Below are positions 16,543 to 24,515 of a stretch of DNA of 64,000 nucleotides, piece by piece. The notes under the pieces are model-generated. The model did not search any database. It was not told where the DNA came from and saw only the letters and a list, made by a program, of their open reading frames with translations. Each line of letters begins with the position of its first letter. Positions within the stretch are counted from its first letter, which is position 1. Source of the DNA: Azophilus sp963663395 (lineage in GTDB: Bacteria > Pseudomonadota > Gammaproteobacteria > Pseudomonadales > Azotimanducaceae); NCBI GenBank assembly GCA_963663395.1, contig OY760226.1:1736001-1800000 (forward strand), in the 5' to 3' direction. Position numbers and translations under genes: made by a program.

Positions 16543-17861
16543 CGGGTCCGATTGAACGTGAGCGCACCGCGCTACGCCGGACGGGTCTCTCGTCGCCGAT
16601 GCAGCATCTGCTGAGGTTCGGCTTTCTGGACGGACGTCAATCGCTCTTCGACTACGGTTGCGGTCGCGGCGACGATCTGCGTGTGCTCGAACGCATGAAC
16701 ATAGTCGCGGCGGGCTGGGATCCGGTATTTCGACCCGACGCACCGCGCGAGCCCGCGGACATCGTCAATCTGGGTTTCGTGCTGAACGTGATCGAGGATC
16801 GCCGAGAACGCGACGCCACGCTGAATTCGGCCTTCCAGTTGGCGGAAAAGTTACTGGTGGTTAGCGTCATGCTGGGATATCAAGCCAAGCGCGAGCAGTT
16901 TGACCAGTACCAGGATGGCGTAAGGACCCAACGCAATACATTCCAGAAGTACTTCGCCCAGGATGAATTCCGCGCGTACCTCGAATCCACCCTGAAGCGC
17001 CACGCGATTCCAATAGCACCCGGCACATGCCTCGTCTTTCGGAATCAGATGGACGAGCAGTTATTTCTTCTAGCGCGCCAGCAGGTCCGCCGCGAATGGC
17101 GCCTGCTGAGGAGAGACCCCAATGATGCGGCCATCTCGGCACTGGTCGAGGACCACCGCGAGCAAGTCGACGCCTACTGGCTGGAAGCCCTGGAACTTGG
17201 CAGACCGCCGGCGCCCGAAGAGTGTCCCGAAGCCCAGTCGCTGATCCGTTTGGTGGGGTCTTGGCGGCGAGTACACGAGTGGGTGGGCCGGTTTTTCAAC
17301 CCCGAGGAATTGGAAGCGGCGGCAATTGGCCGCCAGGAAGACCTTCTCGTCTACTTCGCTTTGGCGCATTTCGGAAAACGGCGGTCCTACTCGGAGTTGC
17401 CCGATCGCCTCCAACGAGACGTTCAGTTCTTCTTCGGTAGCATCACCAAGGCGCGCAACGCCGGCAAACGCGCCCTCTTTGCGGTCGGGGACAGCGCTCG
17501 AGTGGAGGAAGCCGCTATCTTCTGCCACGACGAACTCGGAATTGGCAAGCTTGAGGAACGCCACGACCTGACGTTTCATCAATCGCTACTTGGCGAGTGT
17601 TTGCCGCTCATCAGGATATACGTGGGCTGCGCGCTGCAACTATTCGGCGACGCCGGTTCGGTGGATCTGATCAAGGTGCACCTCCAATCAGGCAAAGTCA
17701 CATTCCTCGTCTACGACGACTTTGGTGGATCGCAAACACCCAACCTCGTCGAGCGCATAAAGGTGGACTTGCCGCGTCTACGGGTTGACTTCTTCGACTA
17801 TGTTGACGAGTACGAGCCGCAACCCTTGGAAGAGGAGCGGGAGAGCTTCTTCCTGCACTGA
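16539..17861 (+). CDS. DNA phosphorothioation-associated putative methyltransferase, 440 aa
   Basis: The N-terminal half is an AdoMet methyltransferase fold: RTALRRTGLSSPMQHLL, then SLFDYGCGRGDDLRVL (glycine-rich AdoMet loop, about residues 32-47), GWDPVFRPDAPREPADIVNLGFVLNVIED, and RTQRNTFQKYFAQDEF. These match proteins found specifically in dnd operons. The C-terminal 120 residues (GIGKLEERHDLTFHQSLL, then LIKVHLQSGKVTFLVYDDF) look like a degenerate copy of the domain in the preceding 182-aa protein, without its NPPILHRKE motif. It is the last gene of the operon, convergent with the actin-like gene. Catalysis has not been shown for the family, so the methyl acceptor is unknown. Confidence 0.85.
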   Translation: MTGPIERERTALRRTGLSSPMQHLLRFGFLDGRQSLFDYGCGRGDDLRVLERMNIVAAGWDPVFRPDAPREPADIVNLGFVLNVIEDRRERDATLNSAFQLAEKLLVVSVMLGYQAKREQFDQYQDGVRTQRNTFQKYFAQDEFRAYLESTLKRHAIPIAPGTCLVFRNQMDEQLFLLARQQVRREWRLLRRDPNDAAISALVEDHREQVDAYWLEALELGRPPAPEECPEAQSLIRLVGSWRRVHEWVGRFFNPEELEAAAIGRQEDLLVYFALAHFGKRRSYSELPDRLQRDVQFFFGSITKARNAGKRALFAVGDSARVEEAAIFCHDELGIGKLEERHDLTFHQSLLGECLPLIRIYVGCALQLFGDAGSVDLIKVHLQSGKVTFLVYDDFGGSQTPNLVERIKVDLPRLRVDFFDYVDEYEPQPLEEERESFFLH

Positions 17862-18056
17862 CGGGAAGCCAGTCTGATCTGAACGAGGTGTGGAATGCGC
17901 CAGACATCTTTCAGATTCTTTCCGGACGTTCTACTACGATGCCCGATAGTGTGAAATGCACGCGCATTAGCTGGTTAGTGGGGTGGTTGGAGGTGAAATT
18001 TTCGTTGGGAACAATAGGCGGTCAAGAAGGTGAAAGCGGTTAGCATAGGCTCCGCC

Positions 18057-19472
18057 TCAAACCATGTCTTTACTAATATAACCGTCACGATAATCCATGT
18101 TCCGGACATCGCGTTTAATGTCGTCAATGACTGCCGGCGGTATCACTTCTCCAATTCGGTCCCGACGTGTGCTGAGACCAAAAGCAACTGCGAGCCGATC
18201 ATACTCTTCGGGAGCCAAGTCATCGGCACGGAAGTTACTCGGTTTTGGAAGGCTGAGCAGATCGACATGTGTGCGTCTGGCCGCAGACCCAACCGCCGAT
18301 TTAACGGATTCAACGTAGACTGGTAGGTGCCGACCACCCCCGCAAACGAAAACCGGCAATTCTCCGTCTTCGTCCCAAACGAAAGCGTTTGGATTCCGAC
18401 GAGCTCGCGTTTCCAGAAGAATCCTGCTGATCAGTCGATCGCACTGAAGTTGGAAAGACCGGTCAACATTTGAAAGCGTCTGTTGGTCGACTGGTAGATA
18501 CGAGTCCAATTCTGGAAGTGGCGAGATCCCGTCAGCTTGCGCAAGTACCTTGGCGAGTGTGGCTTCTGCATGCGCCGCAATGTCGGCAATTCGCCGCCGA
18601 TGAAGAACATAGGCACCCAATGTCTGAACTTCAGTGGTCAAAAGTGAAAACTGATCGTCGCCATCTTTCGTATGCAGAACAAAAGTTGCAACATCTAAAG
18701 TGGACGCACCAACGTCCACCAACAGGTGAGTACCCTCTCGTCGCAAGTCGGAGCGAGCGTAAGCGACCACTTCTGCAATGACCTCGGGTACCGCCCCGAT
18801 GTCCTCGGGGTGCAAATGCGGCTGATTGATTGTGATGTCGCGTTGACCATTGTGGTCTTCCACAATCCGCCGACATGCCTCAATAGCGTCCCGGCTATTC
18901 TCGACAGTGACCGGCTCATCTCGAACGGCCACTTGCCAGGCGGCCAATGCGAGTACTCGAAACGTTTCGAGTTCAGACTTTTTGTCGTAGCTCCGCGACG
19001 GAACGCCAATGTTGATCTGCCAAATCAACGTGGACTCTCGATACAAGTTCTCGTGCGTGCTCAGGAACCAATGGAGCACTTCCCGAATGACCAGGGCCAT
19101 ATAGCCCGTACAAACATCGAGTGCAGATGCACCTGTATTGGTTTCACTGCTCAAAAGAACGTGATTGTCTGCGCCAGCAAGAAGCTTGATCTTCAGGTCA
19201 TCGATCTCGATCGCCCCATCTTGAAGACTAAAGCGCCCGTCAGGGTCGGCGTATACACGAGTCGCAAGAAGGTACGGGTGTCCATCGTGGGCAAGCTTGC
19301 CGAATGGAACAGCATACACCTCGCCCAAAACATCGTCCCCGATGGTAACTTTGGTGCATGCGGTGCCAAAATCCAGACCAATGATGACTTCCCGGTCATC
19401 TCCGTTCGACTCTGGATTAACCTGAGTCTTTGGTGTCTGACGAGGCGGAGGCGACGTTTTCGGGCGCTCGAC
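18057..19472 (-). CDS. Actin/Hsp70-like ATPase, start lost to an apparent frameshift
   Basis: The phosphate-1 motif GLDFGTACTKVTIGDD is encoded at about 19385-19345, and the phosphate-2 motif LLVDVGASTLDVATFVLH lies near 18700; VFVCGGGRHLPVYVESV near 18340 fits the adenosine motif. These define an actin/Hsp70/ParM-type ATPase core of about 450 residues. The frame is open back to a stop at 19473-19475 but has no ATG, GTG or TTG before the phosphate-1 motif; a start at 19328 would delete that motif. The preceding frame (to 19855) encodes a zinc ribbon and runs into this one, so a one-base loss near the AAAA run at 19457-19460 is likely. It follows the SNF2 gene on the same strand. Function unknown. 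Confidence 0.75.
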   Translation of the reverse strand, partial: VERPKTSPPPRQTPKTQVNPESNGDDREVIIGLDFGTACTKVTIGDDVLGEVYAVPFGKLAHDGHPYLLATRVYADPDGRFSLQDGAIEIDDLKIKLLAGADNHVLLSSETNTGASALDVCTGYMALVIREVLHWFLSTHENLYRESTLIWQINIGVPSRSYDKKSELETFRVLALAAWQVAVRDEPVTVENSRDAIEACRRIVEDHNGQRDITINQPHLHPEDIGAVPEVIAEVVAYARSDLRREGTHLLVDVGASTLDVATFVLHTKDGDDQFSLLTTEVQTLGAYVLHRRRIADIAAHAEATLAKVLAQADGISPLPELDSYLPVDQQTLSNVDRSFQLQCDRLISRILLETRARRNPNAFVWDEDGELPVFVCGGGRHLPVYVESVKSAVGSAARRTHVDLLSLPKPSNFRADDLAPEEYDRLAVAFGLSTRRDRIGEVIPPAVIDDIKRDVRNMDYRDGYISKDMV

Positions 19473-19855
19473 TCATTTTCACTCGACTTGCCCGCACTAT
19501 GGCTCACGGGGCTAACATGAATTGAGTCGGCCTCCTCAACTCTGGACCAGCGGTGAACCGTGACCTTGGTTGATTTCTGGGAGTTTGCGCTAACCCTGGA
19601 CCGCAGTATTTCCTGTTTCTCTTGTCGGCGCGCAGGGCCGCGCGTGCTTTTTCTAGCCATACGGCTAGATGCTCGCGGATTGCTCGACTCTTCGGCGAGC
19701 GCTTTGAGAAAAGCCTTCCGCATTTGACCGCTGTCCTGGGTGCGCTGTTCTCTTTGAGGTCTATGCTGGTTTCGTGGATGGCCGCATCGCGGACAGGAAT
19801 GGGATACCCTTTTTCGCTCACCACATATCGAACAATTTTCGTAATTCCGAGTCAT
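19457..19855 (-). CDS. N-terminal zinc-ribbon segment of the frameshifted actin-like gene
   Basis: Starting at the ATG 19855 (a GTG at 19867 is also possible), the product opens with MTRNYENCSICGERKRVSHSCPRCGH, i.e. two C-x-x-C pairs of a zinc ribbon within the first 25 residues. A basic, low-complexity linker of about 100 residues follows. After about 19457 this frame merely shadows the actin-like ATPase, which continues one base out of register. The simplest reading is one gene, zinc ribbon-linker-ATPase, interrupted by a single-base deletion or a sequencing/assembly error; a separate small protein is possible but less likely. It starts 93 bp after the SNF2 stop. Confidence 0.55.
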
Positions 19856-19948
19856 TTGTTTTCCCACTTTCTGACAGTACTTCGGTGAACGGTTGCTGCA
19901 GGTTCAACATTACCCTTCACCCCAAAAAACGAGTTTACGCGATGATTG

Positions 19949-22900
19949 TTAATCGACGCGGATGAGTCCCATACAAATTTCCTGAGAATGAAACCGGAGT
20001 ATCCGTTGAGCTTCAATCTCTCTCAATCGTTGTTCCATCCTTTCATCCAATTTCGCCAGCTTTCCTTCGATTGCCGGTAGAAGGCGAACTCTATTGTGCG
20101 CTCGATGATTGGCGAGTGTCTCTTCAAGCTTATCCCGCTGTCGCTTCCAGTGGCGTTCCAATGACCGCTTGCGCACGTCTGCACGATCTTCGTTTTCAAA
20201 TCTGGCTTCCTTTACGTGGTCTTGAAATCGACCTTCGGCTCGATCTATACAATCCGAAACAACGCCGGTAGCTTCCGTCAATTTGACTTCAGCTCTTGCT
20301 TCAAGCCAGTCGTTACCGCGTCTAGCAGCAGTTGTGACGACCTGCTCTGCATCGTCGTCATTGAAGAAGGGAGCCGCGTCATTTAGCAATTTTACTTCAA
20401 AGTCTAAACGTTCCACGCTCCTGAGTCCCTGTATTGACCATCTGTGAACCGTGAATCCATAGATCCCACTGGGCACAGAAAGCAACACTTCGCGCGCCAC
20501 TACAACGCTCACCGTAGGGTGATAGTACTGCGCCTCCTTGTCGCGAAGCCGTCGATTGACAAAACGTACAAGCGGGTGAAACTGGGTGATGTACTCGATC
20601 GTAGCGCGTGCTTGACTACGCGCCCGGTTCCGAAACTCACAACGCACACCTTTAGGGTTTCCTGCGCATAGAGCCGTCTGATGAAGCATTTTTTCAGAAC
20701 GCAAGAACTGATCCAAATCAAAACGAGCGTCCGCCGAAAGCTTTATGTCGAATACCAAGTCGTTCGGGTTGACCTGTCGAAACTCCGATCCTTTGTATTC
20801 TCTAATGACAAAGTCCCGAATGTAGATCCAGAGATCTTCCCCGGTGATCCATCGATTCAACTCCCGAATTGCGCGTACTTGATTGAGGATATAATCGCCG
20901 TGGGCGATTAGATTGCCGGCCTCTTGTTCTAATTCTTCCTCCTGGAGGCGGTAGTTCTCAAGGGCCATGGCGGCCTGCTCGATACGCTCCTCTTCTTGTT
21001 CCGCGGAGAGCGTGCCTCGCAGCAACTCGATCGTGAGACCTCGGATCTTTTCACCAAGTATGGCTTCTAGCCCGCCCAAGGTTCGTTCGAACAAGCCGAG
21101 ACGCACGTATAGGCGGTTATAGATCCGGGAGTCGATAGTGTCGGCATAGAATAGATTCCAGATGGTTATTTTGGACGCCTTTTGGCCAAGGCGATCAATG
21201 CGACCGATTCGTTGCTCGACCTTCATGGGGTTCCAAGGCAGATCATAGTTCACGATGACACGAGCGAATTGCAAGTCAACGCCTTCGCTGGCTACTTCAG
21301 AGGACAGAAGTACACTAGGTCCTGCAGCGTCTCGAAACTGGCCAATAATTTGGTATTTGTCGAGACCGGCTCCCCCGGTAAGCGTGACGCATCTTATACC
21401 TGCGGCCGTTAGTCGTTCCCGTAGGTATTCGAGTGTTGCTCGGAAATAAGCGAACAATACGATCTTTTCTTGAGGGAACTCGGCGAGATAACGTTTCAGC
21501 ATGCGGCTGAATTTCGCATACTTGGAATCATTTTCCTTAAGTTCATCGTAGTCGCCGAGGTCGTGGACGCGACTGGTGATTTCCCGAACGAGCGGTCCGA
21601 GATGCTCAAGCGCCGTCGAGTCGTCGGCTCCGAGGTCCTCGTACATGGCGGCAGTATCAATGGATGCCCGCGTTTTCCATTCGCGCAGCGCTGCCGGCAT
21701 TGAACTTGACATTTGACGCTGCGGAGTGACTAGCAAAAATCCTTCGTGGGCATCACGCTTCTCGCAGTACTCGCGGACAAGATTAGTAACGTTCTCGTAG
21801 AAATTACGTTCAACGGGCGTTAGTTCAATCTCCTCAGGTACGGCTTCGCGTAGTACCCTCCATTCCTCTACCTCACGTTTGCGCGTACGTGTGACGACGC
21901 GTCCAAGAAGATTTATTTTTTCGAGTTTGTTGGCAAGTTCGCTGCGATATTCCTTATTGTTCAGATCCCTGTCAACGGGGGGTGCATGTAACAGAGATGC
22001 CAGCTGTCGGCTGGAGGCGAGTAGAGGGTGACTTCGCGCGCTCTCGAGAGCTTCTACGACTTCCGCTGCGTTCTCTTTACCACGTATGACCAATTCGCGA
22101 GCTGCGACAAGGGGTTCATTGGCCTCCAGAATATAGTCGAATACACTTGGCTGATTGAACGTGTCCTCGTCCACCAAATTAAGTAGCTGATATAGATCTC
22201 GGCTGCGTAGATGAATTGGCGTTGCGGAAAGCAATACAACGTGCGTAGAAACGTTACGGAGGAGTCGCCCGAGATCGGACGTTGAGGTTTCAGGATTTCT
22301 CAAATAGTGGGCTTCGTCGACGATTAGCAAATCTAGGAGGGGCTCTTCAAATTCGCGCTCGCGAAGATAACGAGCCAGTTCGCTAGCCGCGCCGGTAATT
22401 GTGGAATCGGTATCCCACTTCCTGCGCGGCCGCAATCCCTGCATGCTTCCGATTAGTGCGTAATCTAGACGGCTTCCGCGATGAAACTCAGAAAATCGCT
22501 GCTGGGCTCCTGCCGCGTCAGTGACTTCCGCGTCGATTCCGAAACGGTTAAGCAGTTCTTCACGCCACTTTTCTTGCAGCATCGCGGGGCACAGAACTAG
22601 AAGCCGTCGTGCATCCATACGGCTGCGAAGCTCGGTCCAGATGAGCCCAGCTTCAATAGTCTTACCGAGTCCTACTTCATCGGCAACGACAATGCCGTTA
22701 CCCGGGGACTCCAAGAAGTTGACAACTGGTTTGAATTGATACGCATAGAAGTCGGTGTTGGTCGTTTCCATGCTATAGATTAGATTCGCCAGTCTTCCGT
22801 TGAGGCGTGTGTAGGTGAGAATCTCTCGGAGATCTTGTGCTCGTCCGAATTTTCCCCGTTCTAGCAAATCTATTGGGTCTTCGAGGCCTTCGGAGAAAAT

Positions 22901-23116
22901 TTCGAGTTGCGACTCAAGCACGAAGTCCGAGCCTTCAGGAAACATCACTTGCCGATAGCGGCGCCCTGCACGATCTCTTGTCCTGACTGTGACTACACCG
23001 CGGCGACGCGGGTCTGCCTTTATGCGAACAGGCGACCCTGGCGATATGTGAGCTGAGTCGACTACAGGACTGGGCTTGGCGTGTTCGTCCACCATTGGCG
23101 TGACTATGCCCTCCAC
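19949..23116 (-). CDS. SNF2/RapA-like helicase-ATPase, 1055 aa
   Basis: A superfamily-2 SNF2-type translocase. Walker A is VADEVGLGKTIEAGLIW near residue 147, DEAH box LIVDEAHYLRNPE near 268, LLSATPIHLRS near 298, then LFAYFRATLEYLRERL, SEVASEGVDLQFARVIVNYD, and QRIGRIDRLGQ near 660. The C-terminal 350 residues include coiled coil (about 930-1040). The layout resembles bacterial RapA/HepA and DISARM DrmD proteins, but no DrmA, DrmB or DrmC gene is nearby. The GTG at 23116 gives the longest product; ATG at 23095 is an alternative. It begins inside the small antitoxin-like frame and is followed by the actin-like gene, forming a two-gene unit. A defence role is inferred from context. Confidence 0.88.
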   Translation of the reverse strand: MEGIVTPMVDEHAKPSPVVDSAHISPGSPVRIKADPRRRGVVTVRTRDRAGRRYRQVMFPEGSDFVLESQLEIFSEGLEDPIDLLERGKFGRAQDLREILTYTRLNGRLANLIYSMETTNTDFYAYQFKPVVNFLESPGNGIVVADEVGLGKTIEAGLIWTELRSRMDARRLLVLCPAMLQEKWREELLNRFGIDAEVTDAAGAQQRFSEFHRGSRLDYALIGSMQGLRPRRKWDTDSTITGAASELARYLREREFEEPLLDLLIVDEAHYLRNPETSTSDLGRLLRNVSTHVVLLSATPIHLRSRDLYQLLNLVDEDTFNQPSVFDYILEANEPLVAARELVIRGKENAAEVVEALESARSHPLLASSRQLASLLHAPPVDRDLNNKEYRSELANKLEKINLLGRVVTRTRKREVEEWRVLREAVPEEIELTPVERNFYENVTNLVREYCEKRDAHEGFLLVTPQRQMSSSMPAALREWKTRASIDTAAMYEDLGADDSTALEHLGPLVREITSRVHDLGDYDELKENDSKYAKFSRMLKRYLAEFPQEKIVLFAYFRATLEYLRERLTAAGIRCVTLTGGAGLDKYQIIGQFRDAAGPSVLLSSEVASEGVDLQFARVIVNYDLPWNPMKVEQRIGRIDRLGQKASKITIWNLFYADTIDSRIYNRLYVRLGLFERTLGGLEAILGEKIRGLTIELLRGTLSAEQEEERIEQAAMALENYRLQEEELEQEAGNLIAHGDYILNQVRAIRELNRWITGEDLWIYIRDFVIREYKGSEFRQVNPNDLVFDIKLSADARFDLDQFLRSEKMLHQTALCAGNPKGVRCEFRNRARSQARATIEYITQFHPLVRFVNRRLRDKEAQYYHPTVSVVVAREVLLSVPSGIYGFTVHRWSIQGLRSVERLDFEVKLLNDAAPFFNDDDAEQVVTTAARRGNDWLEARAEVKLTEATGVVSDCIDRAEGRFQDHVKEARFENEDRADVRKRSLERHWKRQRDKLEETLANHRAHNRVRLLPAIEGKLAKLDERMEQRLREIEAQRILRFHSQEICMGLIRVD

Positions 23117-23199
23117 GCGAAGTCGCTCGCGTACTTGCCTCGCACTCTGTGCGACAGAACCTGAGCCAAGTCGTACGCTGGAAGCAGCTCGTCTTTCAT
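23104..23199 (-). pseudogene. 31-codon antitoxin-like frame, probably truncated
   Basis: ATG at 23199 lies 4 bp after the BrnT-type stop. The product MKDELLPAYDLAQVLSHRVR continues GKYASDFAWRA and stops. The opening (acidic residues, then PxYDL, then VRGKY) resembles the N-terminus of short antitoxins that normally run on for another 40-50 residues with a DNA-binding or toxin-binding tail. That tail is missing, and the SNF2 reading frame begins within the last codons. Probably an antitoxin truncated when the SNF2/actin pair was inserted; a working very short antitoxin cannot be excluded. Confidence 0.5.
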
Positions 23200-23203
23200 T
23201 TCG

Positions 23204-23482
23204 TCATGAGCTCCCGTCTTCAGACTGCCTGCGTGCTCTCGGCGTTAGAAGCCGAGCACTGACGATGCCGATGTCGTCGCTAATTTCTTCATGGGCCACT
23301 ATCGGCAATCGGTTATTTTCAGACCGCCCTGCAATAATATATTGGTTCTCATCCAGAGAGTGGTCGGCGTCGAGATCTGTTACGTGGAGTGGATCTTGAA
23401 ATACGGAGACGGCCTCCACAAACGATACAACATGATCCCCATGGTTTATTGCCGCCCTGTTGGGATCGCAGTCGAATGTCAT
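23204..23482 (-). CDS. brnT: BrnT-family toxin (type II TA ribonuclease), 92 aa
   Basis: The sequence follows the BrnT pattern closely: MTFDCDPNRAAINHGDHVVSF at the N-terminus (family: WDPxKAxxNxxKHGVSF), an EAVSVFQDPLHVTDLDADHS segment, ENQYIIAGRSENNRLPIVAH in the middle and IVSARLLTPRARRQSED at the end, where the family has ISARxATxxERRxYE. BrnT is a RelE-fold ribonuclease normally neutralised and co-regulated by the downstream antitoxin. Here the downstream partner looks cut to 31 residues. The length is standard. It marks the right edge of the defence island. Confidence 0.8.
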   Translation of the reverse strand: MTFDCDPNRAAINHGDHVVSFVEAVSVFQDPLHVTDLDADHSLDENQYIIAGRSENNRLPIVAHEEISDDIGIVSARLLTPRARRQSEDGSS

Positions 23483-24515
23483 CAGTACAACGAAACGCCT
23501 ACTGAGGCGGGCCTACACAACATTCTTGCCCGCCACTTGAGCCCAAACGCAGGTGATTGGCGCCTGTTAGACCGGAAAATGGACCAGATAGAGATGACAA
23601 TTCGGCAATTTTCCTGAGAATACAGTCACTTAAACTGACCGTGTTCAAACGTCCGACCGTGACAGAATGTACCTAGATGGCGATTTAGTGTCTAGGCTTT
23701 TCTCGCCGCAAGATCGAACTCCCAAATGATGATTGTGAGGATGAATCTCCTTTCAACGTAATCTTATATTGACTCCGGAAACCCCAATTTGTAGCGCCAA
23801 CGCTAATCGCAATTTGCTTGCGTGCCGCCCAAAGACGGGTTTCCAACTCCGACTAGGAAACGAGTCGACCGGTGGTTGGAAAGCCCGAAGCCGCTATCCT
23901 TACGTCCTCAACGCATGCGCTTCAAGAATCGACCATAGCCAAGCCGTCTTGTCCTGCTCGGGTTCGAGCAATAGAAGACGCGGCGTCGATGGTGGCGGCT
24001 GCTCGGAGCAGACGATGCGGGTACCTTTCGCTGTGCTGTCGAGGAGTTGACTGGGTTGCCGTTCATTCCGGACGAGTAGAGGTGCCGCACGAGGGTTCCA
24101 GATGTACCTAAGGTCACGCGCCTTCGTAGGCCCTCCGCCCAATCCCGGATACAACGATGTTCATGGAGAAGGCGTTTCGTGGTTCGACGAATTCACCGAT
24201 CCAACACTATTTGAAGAGGGATTTTTCTGCCGAAATTTGGGGCGGCGTGTGGGGTTCTATGACGCGCAAGGGAGGCGATGTACCCTGAGAATTCCATTCA
24301 AGCGGTGTCCGGGGAGCGTGAGTGATCGATTCAAAACGCCATACATGAAATTCGGCGTCAGATGTTCGTGTTACACATTGGGTAACGATCATGCGACCGT
24401 CACTTTAGACTGGGGCCAGGGAACGGTGTAATAGCCGGTATCGGACCGGGACATCAAAGATGCAGATAAATCGCTATGTGCCCGGCAAATTGGACGAGCG
24501 GGATGTAGCAGACAT
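23483..24515. other. 1-kb stretch without recognised gene
   Basis: AT-richer than the DNA to its right and without a convincing family match on either strand. Short frames exist, for example 24102-24431 (+, 109 codons) and 23900-24154 (-), but none has a recognisable motif. It may hold decayed genes at the island boundary. Confidence 0.5.

Noticed and set aside
19949..23116. Idea that the SNF2 gene belongs to a DISARM system
   Set aside because: No DrmA, DrmB, DrmC or DrmM-like gene is in the window, so only the helicase similarity remains.
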